Assembly (NCBI GenBank): GCA_023144115.1
Contig: JAGLGH010000311.1
Coordinates: 1-7,905 of the forward strand
Length of the DNA: 7,905 bases
DNA from: Nanobdellota archaeon
Lineage (GTDB): Archaea; Nanobdellota; Nanobdellia; Woesearchaeales; JAGLGH01
Direction: 5' to 3'
Part shown: positions 1 through 5,512 of the stretch, one piece after another
Layout: each line of letters opens with the position of its first letter
Numbering within the stretch: position 1 is the first letter of the stretch
Notes under the pieces: model-generated
What the model saw: only the letters and a program-made list of their open reading frames with translations
Databases searched by the model: none
Told to the model about the DNA's origin: nothing
Position numbers and translations under genes: made by a program

Positions 1-2529
1 AAGCCTATACTTGGATCCCAGATAGACAAGCTTTATCTGAAATTTACACTTTCTTCAGACAGGGATACAAGGGCAGAGATTGAGCAGGCTCTTAACGCGC
101 TTTTCCATAAGCATCTCCAAAACGAAATGTTAAGTGATTCAATACTTCTTGAACCTCCTTCAGCAAATATAGAAGAGGGAGAGTTTCCTCTTGCAAAAGT
201 AATTTATTCATCTAAAGAGATAGCTCAATTCAACATGAGGGAGAATGACTGGATTAGGCATATGTGCATTACAGGCATGAGTGGTTCAGGAAAAACAACT
301 TTTGCTTACCAGATTCTTGGAAGTTTTATATATTCTGAAAAGCCATTCCTTGTATTTGACTGGAAACAAAGTTTTAGGCAGCTTCTTGATGTTGATAAAA
401 AGATTCTTGTATTCACAATAGGAAACGAAAGCGTGAAAAACCTATTTAAGCTGAACATACTCCAGCCTCCAAAAAACGTAGGCCCAAGAGAATGGATAAA
501 TATCCTTTGCGATATAATCACTGAGAGCTATTTCGCAAGCTTTGGAGTGCATAAGCTGCTATCTGAAACAATAAATGAAATGTTCAGGGATTTTGGAGTA
601 TATGAAGGCTCAGGCAACTATCCTACCTTTCACCATATCAAACAAAGGCTTGAGGATAAAGAATCTAATGTCAAAGGAGGCAGAGGATCTGAATGGATTA
701 CAAGCGCAATAAGAATAGCTCACTCACTTACATTTGGAAGCTTTGGTGAAGTTGTCAATTATAGAGGAAATGAACTTATAGATGTTGAAGAACTTCTTAA
801 CCAACAGGCAATATTTGAACTTGATTCACTTAATGCAGCAGAGAAAAAATTCTTCGCTGAGCTTATACTGACTTATATTTACAAACTTATGAAAAAGAAT
901 TATACTAATACAGGAGGAAAGTTTAAATATGCAATCCTTGTTGACGAAGCTCATAATATCTTTCTTAAGGATAGACCAAACTTCCTAAAAGAGACTATTA
1001 CAGAGATGATTTATAGGGAGATTAGAGAATATGGCATCAGCCTTATTTGCCTTGACCAGCATATTTCAAAGCTAAGTGAAGTTGTTGCAGGAAACAGCGC
1101 ATGCAATATAGCTTTCCAGCAGATGCTTCCCCAGGATATTGAGACCATAGCAAATCTAATGCAGCTGCGTGATAATAGACAGTATTTTTCAATGCTTAAA
1201 GTGGGACAGGCTATTGTAAAACTTGCAGAAAGATATCACAGACCGTTCCTGATTCAGGCTCCGAATATCAAAATCTCAAGAGGAGATTATACTGATAAAG
1301 ATATTGAAAAAACCATGATTGAAAGAGTAAAACAGTTGAAGAGGATAAAGATATTCTATAACTCATGCAACAACGAAAATCTTAAGCAAAACCTTAATAG
1401 AATTGATTCAATATTCCATGCTACAGGTGTTGAGACAACAAAGGATGGGATAAAACAGTTTGTAAATTCAATTGAAGAGCCGAAAAATGCTTATAATCAA
1501 GCAGTTGATAAAGATGAGCATGTTGTTGAACCTAATAAGAAGAGATCTGCGAGGATTGTCAATCATCTCCAGCTAGAGCTTGTTGAGATAATCAATAGGC
1601 TTATACAGACTGAAAGAATGGAATTCAGAGATATAAGAGAATATCTTATAAAATATGGTCATAATAAACAGGATGTAAATGCAGCGCTCCAGTATGCATA
1701 TTCTTCAAAAAATCTTCAGAAGGTTGAAAAACAGAAAGAAGAACTGAAACAGATGCAGGATGCAGACAAAGATGTAATAGATGAAAAAGAAGAAGAAAGT
1801 CAATATTATGCTGACCTGCAAAAAAGGATAGCAGAATATATTCGTTCCAAACTTGATACAGGTTCTAAAATCACAGAAATATCTAAAACCCTTATCAACC
1901 TGGGTCATAGGAAAGAGGATGTCTCTTGCGCAATTGAGATGATTGTCTCTGAGAATGAAAGCAAAGCAGAAAAGCAAGTGGTTGAAGATGCTCCTGTTGA
2001 AAAAGAAGAAGTTATTGAAGAGATTTCTAGAGAAGAAACAAAAATTATTGAAGATTCTCCTAAAGAAGAAGTTGTTGAAGAAAAAGCAGAAACTGTTGAA
2101 GAAATTCCTCAGAAAGGAGTTATTGAAAAAACATCAATTGAAGAGAAAGTAAAAGTTGTTGAAGATACTGCTAAAGAAGAAGTTGCAGAAGTGCAAGCAG
2201 AAACACAAGAAACTATTGAAAAGGCAGATGTTAAGAAAGCAGACAATCAGGAATCAAATAACAAATCACATTCATTAATCAAAAAACTAAAACAAATACA
2301 TTGGGAATATTTGTACGCAATCCGCGACAAAGACTTTTCAGTGACTCAACTGAATTCCTTCCTTGGATTATCAGGCAGAAAAGGAAATAATCTAAAGATT
2401 GAATTAGAACAGTTGGGATTAATAAAAGTAGTTGAAGAGCGTTCAAGCAAAGGATGGAAAAAAAGAATTTCACTTACTGAACTTGGTTCTAGCTGCTTGA
2501 ATACTACTGGAATAACCAAGAAAGATTAG
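1..2529 (+). CDS. HerA/FtsK-superfamily ATPase with C-terminal winged helix (5' end missing)
   Basis: P-loop ATPase of the HerA/VirB4/TraG (DUF87-like) type, a family of DNA- or protein-translocating hexameric motors. The frame is open from base 1, and 842 codons are visible. The ATG at 127 has no Shine-Dalgarno site and lies inside continuous coding-like sequence, so the true start is upstream. Codon numbers count from base 1. Walker A is GMSGSGKTT (codons 92-100). Walker B is ILVDEAH (312-318). A DQH motif (Gln 353) sits where related ATPases have a sensor glutamine. Next come two similar helical modules (about 524-569 and 605-654), a Glu/Lys-rich linker (about 660-742) and a winged helix (about 767-835) suited to DNA binding. 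The ATPase class is secure; the cellular role (DNA processing, conjugation, defence or secretion) cannot be told. The gene's 3' end is duplicated twice downstream. Confidence 0.85.
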   Translation, partial: KPILGSQIDKLYLKFTLSSDRDTRAEIEQALNALFHKHLQNEMLSDSILLEPPSANIEEGEFPLAKVIYSSKEIAQFNMRENDWIRHMCITGMSGSGKTTFAYQILGSFIYSEKPFLVFDWKQSFRQLLDVDKKILVFTIGNESVKNLFKLNILQPPKNVGPREWINILCDIITESYFASFGVHKLLSETINEMFRDFGVYEGSGNYPTFHHIKQRLEDKESNVKGGRGSEWITSAIRIAHSLTFGSFGEVVNYRGNELIDVEELLNQQAIFELDSLNAAEKKFFAELILTYIYKLMKKNYTNTGGKFKYAILVDEAHNIFLKDRPNFLKETITEMIYREIREYGISLICLDQHISKLSEVVAGNSACNIAFQQMLPQDIETIANLMQLRDNRQYFSMLKVGQAIVKLAERYHRPFLIQAPNIKISRGDYTDKDIEKTMIERVKQLKRIKIFYNSCNNENLKQNLNRIDSIFHATGVETTKDGIKQFVNSIEEPKNAYNQAVDKDEHVVEPNKKRSARIVNHLQLELVEIINRLIQTERMEFRDIREYLIKYGHNKQDVNAALQYAYSSKNLQKVEKQKEELKQMQDADKDVIDEKEEESQYYADLQKRIAEYIRSKLDTGSKITEISKTLINLGHRKEDVSCAIEMIVSENESKAEKQVVEDAPVEKEEVIEEISREETKIIEDSPKEEVVEEKAETVEEIPQKGVIEKTSIEEKVKVVEDTAKEEVAEVQAETQETIEKADVKKADNQESNNKSHSLIKKLKQIHWEYLYAIRDKDFSVTQLNSFLGLSGRKGNNLKIELEQLGLIKVVEERSSKGWKKRISLTELGSSCLNTTGITKKD
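1570..1962 (+). repeat. Two tandem helical modules inside the ATPase
   Basis: Codons about 524-569 and 605-654 of the ATPase align with each other. Both run LQ, then a helix, then a helix ending in a Leu-Ile pair, then G-H-x-K/R-x-D-V and a final Ala-rich helix (YGHNKQDVNAAL and LGHRKEDVSCAI). The pattern resembles small three-helix, UBA-like or adaptor-type bundles, but I assign no named domain. A charged Lys/Glu/Gln stretch separates the copies. The similarity is visible at protein level only, so this is an old intragenic duplication. Confidence 0.6.
1978..2226 (+). repeat. Degenerate Glu/Lys-rich repeat encoding a charged linker
   Basis: Three loose units, each opening with VVED or IIED followed by a Pro or Ala and then EEV-type text, start near 1978, 2041 and 2155. 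At DNA level they share GTTGAAGA and AAAGAAGAAGTT words. The encoded stretch is almost all Glu, Lys, Val, Ala and Thr. It probably forms an extended or helical spacer between the ATPase and helical part and the winged helix. Such tracts often vary in length between strains. Confidence 0.6.
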
Positions 2530-2670
2530 TTTAGCGATGATAAACGTATCTTGGATATAATTCTAATATCAATGTGACTCTGGGGTATTCCTCCCTTAAC
2601 AGTAGTATCAAACAGAAATACTTAAAAAGGCGATGTTATTCTTAATCTATATATAAATAATCAACAATAA

Positions 2671-2882
2671 GAAACAATGTTTCAAACATACAAAACTGTA
2701 TTTTAAACAGAGTTTCTATAGCAACTTTTGCTTTGGATTATAAAAATAACTAAGACAAAACTGCTTCGAAAAAGGTTGTAAACGAAAAGAAATTATTTGC
2801 TTTTGACCTTTGGATCAAATTGGATTTTTAAGCGGAATACCATAAGGTGAAAAACCCTCTCTTCCGACGATAAAGTCTGATT
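2671..2882 (+). other. Conserved gapless core of copy A, candidate structured RNA or regulatory leader
   Basis: These 212 bases align with 4814-5025 with no insertion or deletion and about 33 substitutions. The core opens with the perfect hairpin GAAAC-AAT-GTTTC. A second arm, AGAAAC (2670-2675) with GTTTCT (2711-2716), can pair as an alternative. It holds a longer hairpin at 2771-2811 and ends near the motif TTCCGACGAT (2862-2871). In the most open frame, substitutions fall evenly over codon positions and several stops interrupt it, so it does not behave as coding. I recognise no known riboswitch class. An RNA role is inference. Confidence 0.35.
2771..2811 (+). other. Conserved hairpin in copy A
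   Basis: AAAGGTT (2771-2777) pairs with GACCTTT (2805-2811). An inner AAAAG/CTTTT stem extends to a TTAT loop, with unpaired bases bulged on the 5' side. In copy C the outer arm reads GGCCTTT, which turns one T-A pair into a T-G pair and keeps the stem. The structure was predicted by eye only. Confidence 0.35.
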
Positions 2883-2947
2883 ATGATTGGATTTAGATAG
2901 TAAGAAGGCTATTTTCTAATAATTAATGATTTTTGATTGGAGTACAT

Positions 2948-2977
2948 ATGAAACAATGGGAAAAGTTGATTACTTAA
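2948..2977 (+). pseudogene. Nine-codon ORF with good ribosome-binding site, possible truncated gene start
   Basis: GGAG at 2939-2942 lies five bases before an ATG that opens MKQWEKLIT and then stops. This occupies the same place, at the end of the repeat leader, as the start of the membrane-protein gene does after copy C. Thirty bases later copy B begins abruptly. The simplest reading is that a gene once started here and was cut off by the deletion or insertion that brought copy B next to it. It could also be a chance ATG. Confidence 0.3.
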
Positions 2978-3007
2978 AATAGAGAAGCGGAAACTACTAA
3001 CAACTCA

Positions 3008-3118
3008 CAGTTGGGATTAATAAAAGTAGTTGAAGAACGTTCAAGCAAAGGATGGAAAAAGAAAATTTTAGTGACTGAACTTGGTTCTGACTGCTTGAGT
3101 ACTACCGGAAAAGCCTAG
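3008..3118 (+). pseudogene. Relic of ATPase winged-helix 3' end (copy B)
   Basis: In frame this encodes the last 36 residues of a protein like the ATPase, from QLGLIKVVEERSSKGWKKK to a TAG stop. It has no upstream coding sequence and no start. Differences from the live gene include Arg to Lys, Ser-Leu to Leu-Val and Ser to Asp. The tail is three codons shorter (GKA instead of GITKKD). The frame is intact, so the parent was probably a full paralogue rather than a random copy of dead sequence. Confidence 0.75.
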
Positions 3119-3134
3119 TTTATCGACGATAAAC
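3118..3134. promoter_or_regulatory. Perfect 8-base palindrome on the relic's stop codon
   Basis: GTTTATCG-A-CGATAAAC, with eight-base arms around a single centre base, begins at the last base of the TAG stop. The matching sites are weaker in copy A (2529-2545, arms GTTTA and TAAAC plus an inner C-G) and copy C (4672-4687, TTAT and ATAA). No T-run follows, so a rho-independent terminator is unlikely. A protein-binding dyad, or the remains of a recombination site, are possible. The function is unknown. Confidence 0.4.
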
Positions 3135-3197
3135 GTAAATGAGCTCTGGTATATATATAGTTATAGCTATGTTCTTATAAATAACATTGTAATAAAG

Positions 3198-3204
3198 AAA
3201 GGAG
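3198..3204 (+). promoter_or_regulatory. Ribosome-binding site of the pilin gene
   Basis: AAAGGAG lies six bases before the ATG at 3211 and fixes that start. The AT-rich stretch at 3150-3195 (repeated TATA-like words and TTATAAAT) could hold a -10 element, but I see no convincing -35 partner. Confidence 0.7.
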
Positions 3205-3210
3205 ATTATT

Positions 3211-4437
3211 ATGACAAATGTAATCAGAAATGAAAAAGGATTTGTTTTACCTGTTGGCCTTATGTTTCTGGCGATTATTGCAATCCTTGGGGCAACAGCT
3301 GTTACAGTAACAACGACTGACCTCAAAATCGGGGTAAACTATAAGACCTCGGTTCAGTCTTTCTACAATGCTGAGGCAGGGATTCAGTATACCAGAGGAA
3401 TGATAGGACAAGGCTTGGAACAAGAGACATTTAGTCTTCCAACCACCATTGACACTTCTGCTGCATTGAATTTTCAGACTCCAGAAGGATTTAATTTCAC
3501 AACTTCACCAATTACAATGAAGGGTGATAACGATTACGAATTCACAAGCACAGGAAAAAGCAATAAGGCAGTAAGTATAATTGAAGTTAGGGTAAAAAGA
3601 GCAAAATTAAACCCTATTAAATATGCAGTATTTGGGGATTCCTGGATTGATGTCAAGAATGGAGGCATGATTCTGAGCTATAACAGCTCAAGTGATGACC
3701 CTACAGAAGAGTCTTTCTTTAGTACTGGTGAAGCAGACATTGGCTCCAACGAATACCTATCATCTCAAGTTGGGGCATATGTAGATGGGGATGCTGTGCT
3801 TGGTCAATATGAGGATGGGACTGACGCAACAAATATGATTGCAAATGACGTCACTTTTGATGAAGTAATTACCCTGGGAGAAAGAATTGACACTGATCCA
3901 TTAGGAGTCTCACCTGGGGGAGCAAATGACCCTGATCAATTCAAATTCGATAATGACAACACCCTCTCATGGGTTGGTGAATCAATTGATTATTCCGATA
4001 ATACAACCCCTCTTACCCTTATTGGAAAACCAGGAGGTGCTAACTACTATTTTACTGATTTTAAATTGGGAAATGGAGCTGCTCTTGAAATAGATGCCAC
4101 AAACGGTCCTGTGAATATCTATGTTGATGGTGGAGATATAACAATCTCAAACGGGGCAACTGTAAATGCAAATGGAAAACCTACTGATCTTAGTATCTTT
4201 TCCAACACCACTGGTAATGTCAAATTTAAATATAATGGCATTACTAAGGCAATGATTTATACACCTTTTGCAGATGTATTCATGATGAACAGCGGCGACC
4301 TTTACGGATCAATATGGTCAAACAAGACAGATCTTAAAAATTCAGGAGATGTCTATTTTGACATGGCTTTAAAAGACAAGTATACAGAATGGCTAAACGA
4401 AATGGATATTACATCTTGGAAAGATGTCAGAAATTAA
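3211..4437 (+). CDS. PilX-like type IV pilus minor pilin with large C-terminal domain
   Basis: The N-terminus fits the PilX N-terminal family: a short basic leader, then KG followed by a hydrophobic helix (residues 11-33, FVLPVGLMFLAIIAIL onward), then the hallmark FYNAEAGIQYTRG (51-63). Cleavage is expected after Gly10 by a prepilin peptidase. The mature protein lacks the usual Glu5, as in GspK/PilX-type minor subunits. Residues about 135-400 form a Gly/Asn/Asp-rich beta region with stretches such as DGGDITISNGATVNANG and SGDLYGSIWSN. This resembles the extracytoplasmic domain often fused to PilX in uncultured bacteria (DUF7305-like), possibly a beta-helix. At 408 residues it is much longer than a classical PilX. 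It stands alone, with no other pilus gene in the window. A role in pilus priming, adhesion or DNA uptake is inferred from the family. Confidence 0.75.
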   Translation: MTNVIRNEKGFVLPVGLMFLAIIAILGATAVTVTTTDLKIGVNYKTSVQSFYNAEAGIQYTRGMIGQGLEQETFSLPTTIDTSAALNFQTPEGFNFTTSPITMKGDNDYEFTSTGKSNKAVSIIEVRVKRAKLNPIKYAVFGDSWIDVKNGGMILSYNSSSDDPTEESFFSTGEADIGSNEYLSSQVGAYVDGDAVLGQYEDGTDATNMIANDVTFDEVITLGERIDTDPLGVSPGGANDPDQFKFDNDNTLSWVGESIDYSDNTTPLTLIGKPGGANYYFTDFKLGNGAALEIDATNGPVNIYVDGGDITISNGATVNANGKPTDLSIFSNTTGNVKFKYNGITKAMIYTPFADVFMMNSGDLYGSIWSNKTDLKNSGDVYFDMALKDKYTEWLNEMDITSWKDVRN

Positions 4438-4469
4438 TAAAAAGAAGAAAGAATAATAAGTACTAACTT

Positions 4470-4547
4470 GTAAAGGAGGTTCAGGCATCAGCATTAAAGC
4501 TTGCGCCTCCTTTACACCCCAAATTTACAATGATTTTTATTTTTTTA
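4470..4547 (+). terminator. Possible terminator hairpin after the pilin gene
   Basis: GTAAAGGAGG (4470-4479) and CCTCCTTTAC (4506-4515) form a perfect ten-base-pair stem around a 26-base loop, 33 bases after the pilin stop. A T-rich tract follows only at 4534-4546, about 18 bases after the stem, so it is not a textbook intrinsic terminator. The 5' arm is a consensus Shine-Dalgarno sequence and the 3' arm matches the anti-Shine-Dalgarno end of 16S rRNA, but no start codon follows at a usable distance. Confidence 0.5.
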
Positions 4548-4591
4548 ATATTTATCTTCAATATAGAAAAAAATAGGTTAAAAAATAAGGT

Positions 4592-4672
4592 AAAGGATGG
4601 GAAAAAAGAATTTCACTTACTGAACTTGGTTCTAGCTGCTTGAGTACTACTGGAATACCCAGAATATCTTAG
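4592..4672 (+). pseudogene. Relic of ATPase winged-helix 3' end (copy C)
   Basis: In frame this reads KGWEKRISLTELGSSCLSTTGI, then PRIS and TAG. It matches the live ATPase end with two base differences over 66 bases. No start codon or upstream coding sequence is present. The sequence diverges from the live gene for the last four codons, yet the stop falls at exactly the equivalent position. Confidence 0.75.
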
Positions 4673-4813
4673 TTTATTGATGATAATATCTTCTGGCTAT
4701 ATGTTTTAACTCAAAGTGGGCAATACTCATTTTCTCCTTAAAAGTAGTATCACACCATAACCTTTAAAAAGGCTGCTAACTTTTATAATTATATATATAT
4801 AATTAATTTTTTA

Positions 4814-5025
4814 GAAACAATGTTTCAGACATACACAACTGTGTTTTAAGCAGGGTTTCTATGGCAGCTTTTGTCTGGTATTATAAAAATAAACAAGATA
4901 AAACTGTTGCGAAAAAGGTTGTAAACAAAATGTAATTATTTACTTTTGGCCTTTGTATCAAATTGGATTTTTGGGGGGAATATTATAAGGTGGAAAACCA
5001 TCTGTTCCGACGATTAGATCTGATT
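4814..5025 (+). other. Conserved gapless core of copy C, candidate structured RNA or regulatory leader
   Basis: Partner of 2671-2882 at a constant offset of 2143. It keeps the GAAAC-AAT-GTTTC hairpin, the wider pairing TAGAAAC with GTTTCTA (4812-4818 and 4855-4861), the long hairpin at 4914-4954, an AAGGTGGAAAACC element and TTCCGACGAT. It lies 84 bases upstream of the start of the membrane-protein operon, a plausible 5'-leader position. No known regulatory RNA class was recognised. Confidence 0.35.
4914..4954 (+). other. Conserved hairpin in copy C
   Basis: AAAGGTT (4914-4920) pairs with GGCCTTT (4948-4954). The inner part, AAAA-t-GTAA, loop TTAT, TTAC-TTTT, forms eight pairs with one bulge. 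Relative to copy A, one A-G mismatch near the loop has become a T-A pair through two changes, while another pair is lost. Confidence 0.35.
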
Positions 5026-5091
5026 ATTGTTTAATTTCATGAGTTAGTAGGCTATTTTTTTGATAATCTAATAATTAATAATTTGGGAAAT

Positions 5092-5100
5092 GGAAGGGGG
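5092..5100 (+). promoter_or_regulatory. Ribosome-binding site deciding the membrane-protein start
   Basis: GGAAGGGGG ends nine bases before the ATG at 5110. The frame is open further upstream to a TTG at 5083, but that start would place this purine run inside the gene and has no site of its own. A second ATG at 5113 is also possible. Confidence 0.6.
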
Positions 5101-5109
5101 ATAAAAATT

Positions 5110-5478
5110 ATGATGGAAGAATTGTCAGGAATTTTAAAAATTATTGTTGTACTTTCATGGATGAGTGTCCTGGTCACACTATTTATCAAAGTAATAATTA
5201 AAAAAAAGGTCAATGAGGCTGAGAAGAAGGCAATAGACCTAGAGAAAATTAGAACAGTGAAAGATTTTTTTCTCGGGGTAAAAAGGATTCTGGTAGGTAG
5301 TATAATCTTCTTATGCGCCTATGTTAATCTAAAATTTCTTTTAGACATTTCAAATGTAATTACACTCATCTTGGTACCTGGGATTTTAATCCCTGCTCTG
5401 ATTACGTTCGAGATATATATCAGCGTCATGGATATTCTTCTCAAGAAAGGGGAGGAGAAGCTAGAAGTAGAAGAATGA
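5110..5478 (+). CDS. Small integral membrane protein of unknown function
   Basis: 122 residues with three likely membrane segments: about 8-30 (ILKIIVVLSWMSVLVTLFIK), 60-78 and 83-107. A charged Lys/Glu-rich loop (31-59) separates the first two, and the tail is short and acidic (GEEKLEVEE). It has no signal peptide, catalytic motif or recognisable family. It is the first gene after repeat copy C, and its stop is 34 bases before the next gene, whose ribosome-binding site lies in the gap. The three downstream genes are therefore probably co-transcribed. The next two products are exported, so a role at the cell envelope is plausible but not shown. The start at 5110 is preferred over the TTG at 5083. 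Confidence 0.7.
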   Translation: MMEELSGILKIIVVLSWMSVLVTLFIKVIIKKKVNEAEKKAIDLEKIRTVKDFFLGVKRILVGSIIFLCAYVNLKFLLDISNVITLILVPGILIPALITFEIYISVMDILLKKGEEKLEVEE

Positions 5479-5499
5479 TAAACATAACAACTTTTTAAG

Positions 5500-5506
5500 A
5501 AAGGAG
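5500..5506 (+). promoter_or_regulatory. Ribosome-binding site of the secreted beta-sandwich gene
   Basis: AAAGGAG lies six bases before the ATG at 5513, the same motif and spacing as at the pilin gene. Confidence 0.7.
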
Positions 5507-5512
5507 AAAGCC

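Larger units (their letters stand above)
2410..2936 (+). repeat. Repeat copy A (ATPase 3' end plus downstream spacer)
   Basis: Source-like copy of a three-member repeat. Its first 120 bases are the live 3' end of the ATPase gene; the rest is noncoding. It matches copy C (4592-5083) at a constant offset of 2143 for almost the whole length, with a one-base shift around 2600-2670. The last part, around 2905-2936, matches C after an insertion of roughly eight bases in C. It matches copy B (3008-3152) only from 2410 to about 2587. By hand count, identity to C is about 97% at 2449-2514, clearly weaker at 2530-2670, and about 84% without gaps at 2671-2882. Confidence 0.85.
3008..3152 (+). repeat. 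Repeat copy B (short)
   Basis: Starts abruptly at CAGTTGGGA, equivalent to 2410 in the ATPase gene. By hand it has about 10 differences from copy A over the first 102 bases. It continues past the stop codon into GATAAACGTA and, after a gap of roughly 26 bases relative to A, an AATGAGCTCTGGTATA stretch resembling A near 2571-2587. It lacks the 212-base core that copies A and C carry. It ends about 60 bases before the pilin start codon. Confidence 0.8.
4592..5083 (+). repeat. Repeat copy C (ATPase 3' end plus full spacer)
   Basis: Collinear with copy A from 2449 to about 2936. It starts inside the winged-helix coding sequence at AAAGGATGG, a different 5' break point from copy B, and runs to the start of the membrane-protein gene. 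It keeps the relic of the ATPase end, the variable AT-rich middle with a run of TA dinucleotides near 4790-4800, the 212-base core (4814-5025) and the GGCTATTTT...CTAATAATTAAT end. The DNA between the pilin hairpin and 4592 (about 45 bases) is AT-rich with nothing recognisable. Confidence 0.85.

Noticed and set aside
127..129. ATG as the start of the ATPase gene
   Set aside because: No Shine-Dalgarno site precedes it, and the frame is open and protein-like from base 1, so the gene starts outside the window.
1943..2152. Lys/Leu-rich + strand ORF within the ATPase linker
   Set aside because: It is an out-of-frame reading of the GAA-rich repeat and its composition simply reflects that repeat.
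2677..2706. Nine-codon ORF MFQTYKTVF, also present as MFQTYTTVF in copy C (4820-4849)
   Set aside because: It could be a leader peptide, but there is no good ribosome-binding site and it overlaps the conserved hairpin. Two silent changes out of three is too little evidence.
2671..2720. A-to-G bias between copies A and C suggesting editing or hypermutation
   Set aside because: The first six or so purine differences all have A in copy A and G in copy C, but further along the core changes go in both directions and include transversions.
2670..2882. The repeat core as a decayed protein gene
   Set aside because: One frame gives similar peptides in copies A and C, but the substitutions fall almost equally on codon positions 1, 2 and 3 (about 12, 11 and 10 by hand). 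Stops occur at different places in each copy, so there is no sign of coding constraint.
4469..4532. Short gene after the Shine-Dalgarno-like TAAAGGAGGT
   Set aside because: No ATG or GTG lies at a usable distance, and the nearest TTG frame stops after ten codons.
2410..5083. Diversity-generating retroelement with template and variable repeats
   Set aside because: Differences between copies are not confined to adenines, no reverse transcriptase is in the window, and the copies lie outside any intact variable gene.
2410..5083. Insertion sequence or MITE
   Set aside because: No terminal inverted repeats, target-site duplications or transposase were found at the copy borders.
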